Part shown: positions 8,835 to 16,722 of the stretch, one piece after another
How positions within the stretch are numbered: position 1 is the stretch's first letter
Layout of the letters: each line of letters opens with the position of its first letter
From: Sphingobacterium cavernae
GTDB lineage: Bacteria > Bacteroidota > Bacteroidia > Sphingobacteriales > Sphingobacteriaceae
Direction of reading: 5' to 3'
NCBI RefSeq assembly: GCF_008520265.1
Contig: NZ_VIQM01000025.1
Location: 62,001-126,000 of the forward strand
Length of the DNA: 64,000 nt
Made by a program: the position numbers and the translations under genes
The notes under the pieces: model-generated
Database searches by the model: none
What the model was told of the DNA's origin: nothing
The model's input: the letters and a program-made list of their open reading frames with translations, nothing else

Positions 8835-8863
8835 TAAATATAGATTAACGTGCTTAAAACAAA
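8835..8863 (-). promoter_or_regulatory. Putative promoter of the encapsulin operon
   Basis: On the minus strand, TTTG (8863-8860), a 17-base spacer and TATATTTA (8842-8835) match the Bacteroidota promoter pattern TTTG / TAnnTTTG with one mismatch. It lies about 57 bases before the shell gene start. Confidence 0.45.
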
Positions 8864-8924
8864 AAATTTAGTTAAAATAATTTTTATTAACTCGTATTAT
8901 AATAACACCATTCGTGTTAGACTA

Positions 8925-9332
8925 TTAATCCATTCGCCACCTACGATTGGATTTTTTCTCTGCATTTTTAGATTTACGATCGAGTCGCGCTAAGATTTTG
9001 GAACGAGGCACTTTGGTAGGAATTCTATTTTTGCTGGGTTTTAGTGATTCTTGAAGAAGAAAAACAAGTTTATCAAAAGCGATTTCCTTGTTTGCTAACT
9101 GACTACGACTTTCCGAAGAATCAATTTGAATAAATCCCTCCGATTGTAGTCTATTTTTAAACGCTATACGAACCTTAGAACGTTGTACATCATTAAGAAG
9201 AATTGAATGTTCAAAATCCCAAATCAAACTCACTTTTGTTTCCACTTTATTCACATTCTGTCCTCCAGCACCAGAAGATCGAGCTGTTTTGTATTTGATT
9301 TCTTTTCTTAATTCCTCCAAATTTATAATCAT
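8925..9332 (-). CDS. arfB: Alternative ribosome-rescue factor ArfB (peptidyl-tRNA hydrolase)
   Basis: ArfB (YaeJ) enters stalled ribosomes that lack a codon in the A site and hydrolyses the peptidyl-tRNA. The 135-residue length fits. The catalytic GGQ is at residues 23-25 in SSGAGGQNVNK. The C-terminal 30 residues are strongly basic (KNRIPTKVPRSK, then RLDRKSKNAEKKSNRR), the tail that occupies the mRNA channel. There is no tRNA-recognition domain of RF1/RF2, which rules out a release factor. It is divergent from bshA with 83 bases between the starts. Confidence 0.92.
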   Translation of the reverse strand: MIINLEELRKEIKYKTARSSGAGGQNVNKVETKVSLIWDFEHSILLNDVQRSKVRIAFKNRLQSEGFIQIDSSESRSQLANKEIAFDKLVFLLQESLKPSKNRIPTKVPRSKILARLDRKSKNAEKKSNRRWRMD

Positions 9333-9352
9333 AACACAAAGATTACGATTTT

Positions 9353-9387
9353 ATTGCAAATCGAATGTAAAACCTTCCTTAACTTTG
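9353..9387 (+). promoter_or_regulatory. Putative bshA promoter
   Basis: TAACTTTG (9380-9387) matches the TAnnTTTG -7 consensus exactly. ATTG at 9353-9356, 23 bases upstream, is a weak -33 element. The bshA ATG is 28 bases further on. Confidence 0.5.
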
Positions 9388-9415
9388 GTTGTTTTAAAAT
9401 TATAAATAAATCTTC

Positions 9416-10549
9416 ATGAAAATAGGTATTGTTTGTTATCCAACATTTGGTGGATCCGGCGTCGTGGCGACAGAATTGGGGAAAGGTCTCGCGTCTAAAG
9501 GTCACGAAGTACATTTTATAACCTACAATAAACCTGCGCGATTGGATTTCTTTTTAGAAAATCTATATTACCATGAAGTATCTATTTCTCAATATCCCCT
9601 ATTTGATTTTCCACCTTATGAATCTGCTCTAGCGAGTAAGCTAGTGGATGTTGTACGCTTTGAAAAATTGGATGTTTTACACGTACATTATGCCATCCCA
9701 CATGCTTCAGCAGCCTATTTAGCAAAGCAAATATTGAAGACTTATGGAATTAATATTCCTGTAGTCACCACATTACACGGTACAGATATCACTCTTGTCG
9801 GAAAAGATAAAACGTTCAAACCTGTTGTTACATTTTCGATAAATGAATCAGATGGTGTGACGACGGTTTCCGAAAATTTAAAAAGTCAAACTTTAGAGTC
9901 ATTTGACATTACGAGGGACATTAAGGTAATTCCAAACTTTATTGATTTGACACGTTTCGTGAGTAAAAATCGTGAACATTTCAAAAAAGCAATTGCACCT
10001 GGAAATGAACGTATATTAGTGCACACCTCCAACTTTCGTAAGGTAAAAAACACACAAGATGTGGTTCGTATCTTTCATCAAGTATCCCAAACTATACCAA
10101 GTAAATTATTGATGGTAGGAGACGGTCCAGAACGTAGCAATGCTGAAGAGCTTTCGCGTCAATTAGGCATTTCGAACTCCGTTCGTTTTTTAGGTAAACA
10201 AGATGCTGTGGAAGAGATTTTATCTGTCTCTGATCTATTCCTTATGCCTTCATCATCCGAAAGTTTTGGTTTGGCAGCATTGGAAGCAATGGCTTGTAGA
10301 GTACCTATTATTTCAACAAATATCGGCGGCTTGCCCGAATTGAATGAACAAGGTGTAACTGGATTTTTGAGTAATGTCGGCGACATTGACGAAATGTCCA
10401 AACATGCTATTCATATATTGGAAGACTGCGATCGTTTAGAGCAATTTAAGCAAGCAGCATACGAACACGCTCAAAAATTTGAAATCAGCAAAATATTGCC
10501 GTTGTATGAAGAGTACTACGAAGAAGCAATCTCGAATTCAAAAAAATAA
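9416..10549 (+). CDS. bshA: N-acetyl-alpha-D-glucosaminyl L-malate synthase BshA
   Basis: BshA is the first enzyme of bacillithiol synthesis and joins UDP-GlcNAc and L-malate. This is a 377-residue GT4/GT-B glycosyltransferase. The N-terminus GIVCYPTFGGSGVVATELG is the BshA signature (glycine-rich loop), followed by HVHYAIPHA and TTLHGTDITLVG. The C-terminal nucleotide-sugar domain holds GDGPER and the SSSESFGLAALEAMAC motif with the conserved E(x7)E. Low-molecular-weight thiol synthesis near an encapsulated cysteine desulfurase may reflect thiol/sulfur management, but the genes are divergent and other bsh genes are not in the window. Confidence 0.93.
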   Translation: MKIGIVCYPTFGGSGVVATELGKGLASKGHEVHFITYNKPARLDFFLENLYYHEVSISQYPLFDFPPYESALASKLVDVVRFEKLDVLHVHYAIPHASAAYLAKQILKTYGINIPVVTTLHGTDITLVGKDKTFKPVVTFSINESDGVTTVSENLKSQTLESFDITRDIKVIPNFIDLTRFVSKNREHFKKAIAPGNERILVHTSNFRKVKNTQDVVRIFHQVSQTIPSKLLMVGDGPERSNAEELSRQLGISNSVRFLGKQDAVEEILSVSDLFLMPSSSESFGLAALEAMACRVPIISTNIGGLPELNEQGVTGFLSNVGDIDEMSKHAIHILEDCDRLEQFKQAAYEHAQKFEISKILPLYEEYYEEAISNSKK

Positions 10550-10590
10550 AACAATTACTTTCTCTATATTAGATAGCAGCAAAAAAATTA

Positions 10591-10618
10591 TATCTTTGTC
10601 TTTTGGAAATCTTCCAAA
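10591..10618 (+). promoter_or_regulatory. pyrH -7 promoter box and start-proximal hairpin
   Basis: TATCTTTG (10591-10598) is a perfect TAnnTTTG -7 box. Just after it a 7-bp stem, TTTGGAA/TTCCAAA (10602-10608 and 10612-10618), would form at the 5' end of the transcript. The box places the transcript start near 10604, which rules out the TTG at 10603 as the pyrH start and supports ATG 10630. Confidence 0.5.
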
Positions 10619-10629
10619 GAAAAAACTAT

Positions 10630-11334
10630 ATGAAATATAAACGTATACTACTAAAACTCAGCGGCGAAGCCCTTATGGGTGAGCAAAATTATGGTATCGA
10701 CATCAATCGCGTAGCTCAATACGCAAAAGATATCAAAGAAATTCATTCTCAAGGTCTTGAAATTGCAATTGTAATCGGAGGAGGTAATATCTACCGCGGA
10801 TTGAGTGCAGAAAAAGCTGGAATGGACAGAGTACAAGCAGATTATATGGGCATGTTGGCTACAGTAATCAACAGCATGGCTTTGCAAGATGCTTTAGAAA
10901 AAGTAGGTTTAAAAACAAGATTGCTTACAGCTATTAAAATGGAACAAATCTGTGAGCCATTTATTCGTCGTAGAGCAGTAAGACATTTAGAAAAAGGAAG
11001 AATAGTAATTTTTGGTGCAGGTACTGGTAACCCATACTTCACTACAGATACAGCTGCCTCTTTACGTGCAATTGAAATCAATGCTGATGCAGTATTAAAA
11101 GGAACACGAGTAGACGGTATTTATACAGCTGATCCAGAAAAAGATTCTTCAGCTACTAAATACGAACATATTTCATTCAACGAAGTATACCAAAAAGGAC
11201 TTAACGTAATGGATATGACAGCCTTTACGTTGTGCCAAGAAAATAATCTTCCAATCATTGTATTTGATATGAATAAACCAGGTAATTTGAAAAAATTAGC
11301 GGATGGTGAACACATCGGTACAGTAGTAAGCTAA
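10630..11334 (+). CDS. pyrH: UMP kinase
   Basis: PyrH phosphorylates UMP to UDP in pyrimidine nucleotide synthesis and belongs to the amino-acid kinase fold. The 234-residue product begins [17 protein letters not shown] with the KLSGE phosphate loop. [29 protein letters not shown] and [13 protein letters not shown] are all UMP-kinase hallmarks. The start at 10630 is preferred over an in-frame TTG at 10603, which would put the start at the transcript end. frr follows after 19 bases, the common pyrH-frr pair. Confidence 0.96.
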   Translation: MKYKRILLKLSGEALMGEQNYGIDINRVAQYAKDIKEIHSQGLEIAIVIGGGNIYRGLSAEKAGMDRVQADYMGMLATVINSMALQDALEKVGLKTRLLTAIKMEQICEPFIRRRAVRHLEKGRIVIFGAGTGNPYFTTDTAASLRAIEINADAVLKGTRVDGIYTADPEKDSSATKYEHISFNEVYQKGLNVMDMTAFTLCQENNLPIIVFDMNKPGNLKKLADGEHIGTVVS

Positions 11335-11353
11335 GTATAAAATATTAAAACAT

Positions 11354-11917
11354 ATGAACGAACTGATTTCTATTGAATTGGATGACTGCAAAGAGAAAAT
11401 GACTAAAGCAGTCGCACATACGGAGACAGAACTGACTAAAATCCGTGCTGGCAAAGCTACACCATCTATGTTGGATGGTATTAATGTAGATTACTACGGA
11501 TCGGCAACTCCCCTTTCTCAAGTAGCGAATGTTAACACGACGGACGCACGTACTATCGTGATTCAGCCATGGGAAAAAAACATGTTAGGAATAATCGAAA
11601 AAGCAATTATCGATTCTAATATTGGTCTTAACCCACAGAATGATGGCGTAGTTATTCGTTTAGTAGTACCTCCTCTTACAGAAGAAAGAAGACGTGATTT
11701 AGTTAAAAAAGCGAAAGAAGAAACGGAAAAAGGTCGTGTAGCAGTACGTAATATTCGTAAAGATGCGAACGAGTCTATCAAGAAATTGAAAAATGACGGT
11801 GCTTCTGAGGATGAAATCAAAGTAGGTGAAGCTGAAGTGCAGAAATTAACGGATACATATATCGCTAAAGTTGATACATTAGCTGAATTGAAAGAAAAAG
11901 ATATTATGACAGTATAA
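11354..11917 (+). CDS. frr: Ribosome recycling factor
   Basis: RRF splits the post-termination ribosome together with EF-G. The 187-residue length is standard. Characteristic segments are RAGKATPSMLDGI in the first helix, the beta-domain PWEKNMLGIIEKAI and IQPW, VVPPLTEERRRDLVKKAKEE at the hinge, and a long C-terminal helix ending in KEKDIMTV. It is the second gene of the pyrH-frr operon and is closed by a strong terminator. Confidence 0.97.
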   Translation: MNELISIELDDCKEKMTKAVAHTETELTKIRAGKATPSMLDGINVDYYGSATPLSQVANVNTTDARTIVIQPWEKNMLGIIEKAIIDSNIGLNPQNDGVVIRLVVPPLTEERRRDLVKKAKEETEKGRVAVRNIRKDANESIKKLKNDGASEDEIKVGEAEVQKLTDTYIAKVDTLAELKEKDIMTV

Positions 11918-11940
11918 TCCTTATAATCTTATATGCTACA

Positions 11941-11978
11941 CAAAGGGCTTCCATACGACATGGTAGCCCTTTGTTTTA
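11941..11978 (+). terminator. Terminator of pyrH-frr
   Basis: The stem CAAAGGGCTtCCAT / ATGGtAGCCCTTTG (11941-11954 and 11960-11973) has a 5-base loop and is followed by a T run. Confidence 0.85.
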
Positions 11979-12111
11979 CAATGACATTTATTATATTTAT
12001 AATTCTGAAATAAATTTAATTCAGTAAATATACGATACATTTTATAGTAAAAACCTTATTATATACTATTTGTTATAGAGTAAAATTCAACAATCAAGAC
12101 CACATATAAAC

Positions 12112-13098
12112 ATGCAAAATTCGAGAAGAAATTTTTTAAAACAAGCTGGAATTGGCGCTATGAGTGCTTATTTCGGTTCATCCTTACTTACAGCATGTAC
12201 CGATGCTAAAAAAACGACTTTAGCAGGTAGTCCAATTAAGAATATAGGTATACAAATTTATTCCCTACGTGATTTATTAAACGATGATCCCAAATTAACA
12301 CTAGAAACTGTTGCCAAAATTGGATACACGCATATAGAGACTTTTGGAGTTGATGTTGCAAATAACTCTTTTTGGGGCGTAAAAGTTCCTGACTTAAAAA
12401 AAATATTAGCTGACAACGGTTTGTCTACATTTAGTGGGCATTATGATATGAGTAAATACCTGGATCGTAACAATAACGATAAAGAAAGTATCGAAAAATA
12501 TATTGAAACAGCAGCAGACTTAGGGCAGAAATACGTGATTGCACCTGTTAACCCTATGCATGATTTAAATAATTTGAAAGTAGAAGATTATCAGTATGCT
12601 GCAGAACAACTGAATAAAGCGGGTGAAATGGCGAAAAAAGCAGGCATTAAAATAGGTTATCACAATCATTTTTGGGAATTCAGAGAGTTTGCTAATAATA
12701 CCAGAGGATTGGACATAATGTTGGCTTTCACTGAAAAAGATTTAGTGGCTTTTGAACTGGATTTATTCTGGATTGAAAAAGCTGGTTTAAACCCATTGAC
12801 CTATTTTAACAAATATCCCGGAAGATTTGAGATGTGGCATGTTAAGGACATGGATAAACAATTTACTACGCCAGTAATCGGAGAAAATTTTGATCAATTG
12901 CCGTTGGATTCAATATTCAAAGAAGTGAAATATACAGAAGTTGGTTCTGGAAATATTGACTTTACAAATATTGTACAAGCTGCCGAAAAATCGGGATTGG
13001 TTCACGCATTTGTGGAGCAAGATGATATTTATTTGCCAAATAAATTCGAGAGCGTAAAGAAAAGTTATGATTACGTGCAGAAGTATTTAGCAAAATAA
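12112..13098 (+). CDS. Tat-exported sugar phosphate isomerase/epimerase-like TIM-barrel protein
   Basis: A 328-residue protein of the xylose isomerase-like (AP endonuclease 2) superfamily. The N-terminus is a twin-arginine signal (SRRNFLKQAG) followed by a hydrophobic stretch and a lipobox-like LLTAC near residue 29, so it should be a Tat-exported lipoprotein. The barrel starts at NIGIQIYSLRD; GYHNHFWEF, FELDLFWIEKAG and MWHVKDMD carry the acidic/His residues that usually bind the metal. Such proteins are common in Bacteroidota carbohydrate metabolism. The sugar substrate is unknown. It stands alone, with terminators on both sides. Confidence 0.85.
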   Translation: MQNSRRNFLKQAGIGAMSAYFGSSLLTACTDAKKTTLAGSPIKNIGIQIYSLRDLLNDDPKLTLETVAKIGYTHIETFGVDVANNSFWGVKVPDLKKILADNGLSTFSGHYDMSKYLDRNNNDKESIEKYIETAADLGQKYVIAPVNPMHDLNNLKVEDYQYAAEQLNKAGEMAKKAGIKIGYHNHFWEFREFANNTRGLDIMLAFTEKDLVAFELDLFWIEKAGLNPLTYFNKYPGRFEMWHVKDMDKQFTTPVIGENFDQLPLDSIFKEVKYTEVGSGNIDFTNIVQAAEKSGLVHAFVEQDDIYLPNKFESVKKSYDYVQKYLAK

Positions 13099-13124
13099 GA
13101 AAAGTAAAATTAAGTTTAAAATCT

Positions 13125-13153
13125 AAGTCGCTTTATAATAATGCGACTTTTTT
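13125..13153 (+). terminator. Terminator after the Tat-exported isomerase-like gene
   Basis: AAGTCGC / GCGACTT (13125-13131 and 13143-13149) with an 11-base loop and a run of T afterwards. Confidence 0.75.
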
Positions 13154-13227
13154 GTTTTTTAAGAAATTCTTAAAGCAATTATTCAGCTCATCTACAGATT
13201 CATAACACAAACTTTGTGAAAATAAAT

Positions 13228-13258
13228 TTTGAACATTAAAAGATTCTTTATAAAATTG
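13228..13258 (+). promoter_or_regulatory. Promoter of the ABC exporter/GntR operon
   Basis: TTTG (13228-13231), exactly 19 bases, then TAAAATTG (13251-13258). This fits the Bacteroidota TTTG-n19-TAnnTTTG pattern with one mismatch. The regulator's probable operator begins at the next base. Confidence 0.6.
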
Positions 13259-13284
13259 TAGTGTATTAAAGACTTAATACACTA
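13259..13284. promoter_or_regulatory. Operator palindrome for the YtrA-type GntR regulator
   Basis: A perfect 11-base inverted repeat TAGTGTATTAA / TTAATACACTA with a 4-base spacer (AGAC) lies immediately after the -7 box and 12 bases before the first gene. It covers the expected transcription start. Autoregulation by the GntR protein encoded at 14934 is the simplest reading. Confidence 0.75.
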
Positions 13285-13296
13285 AAACAATTAACC

Positions 13297-14103
13297 ATGA
13301 TACATATCAATAACTTAAATTATCATTACAAAAAAAGTATACCTATTTTAGAAAATATAACGTGCACATTAGAATCCGGTAGAATTTATGGTTTATTGGG
13401 TTTAAATGGTGAAGGTAAGACAACCCTCATGAAACTATTATCTGGATTGATTTTCCCAAAAGCAGGCACAATATCCTTAAATAATATAAACAGCACATCA
13501 CGCACATCAGCATTCTTCGAAGAAATATACTTCTTACCCGACCAACCCAAATCGAAGAATATGACATTGAAAGATTTTAAGAACATATATGGAATCTTTT
13601 ATAAGAACTTTTCTAATGATTTCTTTTACAACGCATTAAAAGAATTTCATTTGAATAAAGACCAAAAAATATATGATCTCTCTTTTGGTCAAGAGAAAAA
13701 ATTACACTTGGCATTTGCATTATCCACTAACACCAATTTTTTATTTTTGGATGAACCTACGAACGGTTTGGATATACCGAGTAAATCAATATTTCGGCAA
13801 TTGTTGGCTAAGAGCAGTACCGAAAACAAAACCACTATTATCTCCACACACTTAGTAAATGATATCGAAAATCTATTAGATCATTTGCTCATCCTTCATA
13901 ACAGAAAGTTAGTTTTTAATTATAGTATAGGAGATATATTAAGCAAATATGCTTTTATTCATACGCCAAATACCTTAGTAAACGCAGTGTATTCAGAAAA
14001 TAATATATCAACCCATAAAAATATAATTCTGAACGAAGAAGATATTGAAAGTAAAGTTGACATAGAATTATTATTTAATGCTGTCACCCATAATAAAATA
14101 TAA
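13297..14103 (+). CDS. ABC transporter ATP-binding protein
   Basis: A 268-residue ATPase of an ABC-2 type exporter. Walker A is GLNGEGKTT (residues 35-43), the signature is LSFGQEKK, and Walker B with the following D-loop is FLFLDEPTNGLD, followed by the switch histidine in STHLVND. The C-terminal 60 residues form an accessory segment. It is the first gene of an operon with a permease, a GntR regulator and an unknown protein, the arrangement of YtrA-controlled exporters in Firmicutes and Bacteroidota. The substrate is unknown; related systems respond to cell-envelope stress. Confidence 0.92.
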   Translation: MIHINNLNYHYKKSIPILENITCTLESGRIYGLLGLNGEGKTTLMKLLSGLIFPKAGTISLNNINSTSRTSAFFEEIYFLPDQPKSKNMTLKDFKNIYGIFYKNFSNDFFYNALKEFHLNKDQKIYDLSFGQEKKLHLAFALSTNTNFLFLDEPTNGLDIPSKSIFRQLLAKSSTENKTTIISTHLVNDIENLLDHLLILHNRKLVFNYSIGDILSKYAFIHTPNTLVNAVYSENNISTHKNIILNEEDIESKVDIELLFNAVTHNKI

Positions 14104-14107
14104 TAAC

Positions 14108-14932
14108 ATGATGACATATCAAAACTTAACATATAGCATACGCGAAATATGCAGAGGATCTGGAGTGATAAATTTAGCAACTATAAGTATTGCAACAGTA
14201 GTCCTGTATATCTTATTGGGATTCTTTCTAAATCGTGATATTTTTATTTTTTTGATGGAAACTAATAGTGACATTCAGAACAGCGGAAATTCTTTACGTA
14301 ATTCCTTAGAAAAACTGCATTATCAAAATATTCATATGCTATTAATTCCATTGATAAATGTGGTAATATTTATGGAAGTCCCACTTAAAGAACAAATTTC
14401 GAATCAACTTATACGTACCCTTCCCATATCTCCATTGACAAGACTATTGGCAATCGCAATCAGCATTGTATACATAGCAACAGTAAGTTTAATATTGATA
14501 ATTATTATTGATTTTGGCATAATCTATTACATACGTACACTATACATGCAGAAATTAATCGAATTACAGGAAGGCATAGGTATTCTGCATACTCAATTAG
14601 AAATGAATAAGATATTTTCCACTAACTTAAATTATATAAATATTTTAGGACTTAGCGAAAGTATCTTTGTAATTTTTTATGCAGTGTTATTTGGTTTTAT
14701 TAGGCTGAGCGTATTACAGTTTTTTGATAACTATTCATTCACTAAAACTTTTTTAATAGTAGGAATACTAATATTTGCAGTCAATAAATTCTTATCAAAC
14801 TTTTTGGATTTAAGCAGCGCAAATACAGAACAAATGCAAGTTAATACCCCAATTTACATAGTAGTATATGTACTAGCGACATTACTAATACTATTTAGTA
14901 CCTACTATACACTAAAGGAAAGGGAGGAATAA
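14108..14932 (+). CDS. ABC-2 type transporter permease
   Basis: A 274-residue membrane protein with about six hydrophobic helices. The start ATG at 14108 follows the ATPase stop by four bases; an in-frame start at 14078 would overlap that gene and add a polar leader. The region around residues 95-110 (KEQISNQLIRTLPISPLTRL) matches the cytoplasmic coupling segment seen in ABC-2 permeases. Specificity is not visible. The next gene starts one base after its stop. Confidence 0.82.
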   Translation: MMTYQNLTYSIREICRGSGVINLATISIATVVLYILLGFFLNRDIFIFLMETNSDIQNSGNSLRNSLEKLHYQNIHMLLIPLINVVIFMEVPLKEQISNQLIRTLPISPLTRLLAIAISIVYIATVSLILIIIIDFGIIYYIRTLYMQKLIELQEGIGILHTQLEMNKIFSTNLNYINILGLSESIFVIFYAVLFGFIRLSVLQFFDNYSFTKTFLIVGILIFAVNKFLSNFLDLSSANTEQMQVNTPIYIVVYVLATLLILFSTYYTLKEREE

Positions 14933-14933
14933 A

Positions 14934-15287
14934 ATGCACTTTCACAATGAAAAGCCCATTTATATGCAGATCGTTGAGTACGCTTATGAACGCATACTGC
15001 AAAAAGAATGGATCGAAGAACAAAAGATACTATCTGTACGTGATCTTGCTGGAGAACTTGAGGTAAATCCGAATACTGTGATGCGCGCTTATGAAAAATT
15101 ACAACAGGACAATATCATCTATAACAAAAGAGGGATAGGCTTTTTCTTAGTGAAAGATGTCGATCTAAAAATAAAAAGTCTCCGTAAAGAAAGTTTCGTA
15201 CACAATGAGTTAGCCCAAGTGTTAAATACTGCAAAACTATTGGGTGTTACAGAACAAGAAATATTAAAATTGTTTAATACACAATAA
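14934..15287 (+). CDS. GntR family transcriptional regulator, YtrA subfamily
   Basis: A 117-residue regulator with an N-terminal winged helix-turn-helix (KPIYMQIVEYAYERI, then LSVRDLAGELEVNPNTVMRAYEKLQQDNII) and only a short C-terminal helix pair for dimerisation. It lacks the large effector domain of other GntR groups, which is the YtrA hallmark. It lies within the transporter operon and probably represses it through the palindrome at 13259-13284. Confidence 0.92.
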   Translation: MHFHNEKPIYMQIVEYAYERILQKEWIEEQKILSVRDLAGELEVNPNTVMRAYEKLQQDNIIYNKRGIGFFLVKDVDLKIKSLRKESFVHNELAQVLNTAKLLGVTEQEILKLFNTQ

Positions 15288-15292
15288 TAACA

Positions 15293-16153
15293 ATGAAAAA
15301 AAACAAACTATTATTCGCCTCAGCATTCCTTTTATGGCTATTATATATTAATATCCCACAATTAAGAGGCACTGTTTACCTAAGTGGTGATACAAATAAG
15401 CCAAAAGATTGGCTTTCAGCTTTAAACCTAAAATTTAAATCAAACGAGAATTTTGAAATCCCTAAAAACATAACAACTATTTATTTGAAAGGTACTGGGC
15501 ACGATTTTGAAAACAAATATTCAGAAATTAAAATTTCGAATAAAACTAAAGATAATGGCACAATTACGTATAAAGATAATAATGTAAATTTTTCGGTTCA
15601 AAATGATACATTGATCATACATCTAAAAAATAGTAGAAATAACGAATTACATATTTTAATCAATAATACCATTAAATGCATCGTAGCAGATAATATCAAA
15701 GCAAAAGAATTGTTAATAGATAACACATTACCTCTTGAATACATTCTAGGTAATAAATCTAGCTTGGATATTAATTATTCAAATACTGCAGTACCATTGA
15801 AATTCAAAATAGAAGATAAATCTGCAATAGGTTTTAGTATAAATTCTGCATCCTCGATAGACATGCAAATTATTAATAGTATGGCATATATACGGCCTAA
15901 TTCGAATATCGACTCATTAAATGTAAATCTAATTGAAAAATCAAACATAATTTTTCAAGATGAATATACACGAGAAATGTATAATACTTACAACGGATTA
16001 ATTGTTGGATCTGGAAGTTCAACTACGGGAGGTAATGCACCATTACCAAACAAACTGATTATTAATGGAAACTTAAAATATTACAATTTAGCTAAAGATA
16101 AGTACAAATTTCCGCATCCTCCATCAATAGAACAAGATGTTATCACTAAATAA
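15293..16153 (+). CDS. Membrane-anchored or secreted protein of unknown function in the ABC exporter operon
   Basis: A 286-residue protein I do not recognise. It begins with a positively charged, hydrophobic segment (KKNKLLFASAFLLWLLYI) that is a signal peptide or single anchor. The rest is rich in Asn, Ile, Lys and Ser with regular short beta-strand spacing, as in beta-helix or putative auto-transporter adhesin head domains. The start is 5 bases after the GntR gene, so it is co-transcribed and probably under the same operator. The base composition is even more A/T-rich than its neighbours. Confidence 0.65.
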   Translation: MKKNKLLFASAFLLWLLYINIPQLRGTVYLSGDTNKPKDWLSALNLKFKSNENFEIPKNITTIYLKGTGHDFENKYSEIKISNKTKDNGTITYKDNNVNFSVQNDTLIIHLKNSRNNELHILINNTIKCIVADNIKAKELLIDNTLPLEYILGNKSSLDINYSNTAVPLKFKIEDKSAIGFSINSASSIDMQIINSMAYIRPNSNIDSLNVNLIEKSNIIFQDEYTREMYNTYNGLIVGSGSSTTGGNAPLPNKLIINGNLKYYNLAKDKYKFPHPPSIEQDVITK

Positions 16154-16159
16154 CAAAGA

Positions 16160-16185
16160 AGTCGCTTAATATTTTTTAAGCGACT
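16160..16185. terminator. Terminator between the exporter operon and purE
   Basis: AGTCGCTTAA / TTAAGCGACT (16160-16169 and 16176-16185) forms a 10-bp stem. Convergent genes end on both sides, and pyrimidine-rich sequence follows on the plus strand. Confidence 0.7.
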
Positions 16186-16209
16186 ACTTTCTTTCTAAAT
16201 AAAACAATA

Positions 16210-16716
16210 TTAGAAATTCATATTTTCTACTTCAGTTGCCGTTTCCTCAACTTTTTCCTTTAATCCCTTTTTGAAATTTAAAAGATTAGAAGCAATATCA
16301 GCATCATTTGTCGCTATAATTTGAGCGGCTAAGATACCCGCATTTTTCGCAGCATTCAAAGCTACTGTGGCTACAGGAATACCATTTGGCATCTGTAGAA
16401 TTGATAATACCGAATCCCAACCATCAATAGAGTTAGAAGATTTTACAGGAACACCTATGACAGGTAAGTGCGTGATCGAAGCGACCATACCTGGCAAGTG
16501 CGCAGCACCACCAGCTCCAGCAACAATAACTTTCAAACCTCTTTCAGCAGCATTTTCAGCATACTCAAACATACGATGAGGTGTACGGTGTGCCGAAACA
16601 ATTGTTACTTCGAAAGAAACACCTAATTCTTTTAAAACATCTACAGCATCTTGCATGACAGGAAGATCTGATTTACTTCCCATGATAATGCCAACTTGCA
16701 CCGATTGTGAACTCAT
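16210..16716 (-). CDS. purE: N5-carboxyaminoimidazole ribonucleotide mutase PurE
   Basis: PurE converts N5-CAIR to CAIR in purine synthesis. The 168-residue length fits class I PurE. GIIMGSKSDLPVM (GSKSD loop), SAHRTPHRM and AGAGGAAHLPGMVAS are the CAIR-binding motifs, and GVPVKS completes the site. It follows purK with only 6 bases between, so the two enzymes of this step are made together. Confidence 0.97.
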   Translation of the reverse strand: MSSQSVQVGIIMGSKSDLPVMQDAVDVLKELGVSFEVTIVSAHRTPHRMFEYAENAAERGLKVIVAGAGGAAHLPGMVASITHLPVIGVPVKSSNSIDGWDSVLSILQMPNGIPVATVALNAAKNAGILAAQIIATNDADIASNLLNFKKGLKEKVEETATEVENMNF

Positions 16717-16722
16717 AAATTT

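Noticed and set aside
10603..10629. Upstream TTG start for pyrH
   Set aside because: A perfect -7 box places the transcript start at about 10604, and the family begins with [13 protein letters not shown] at 10630.
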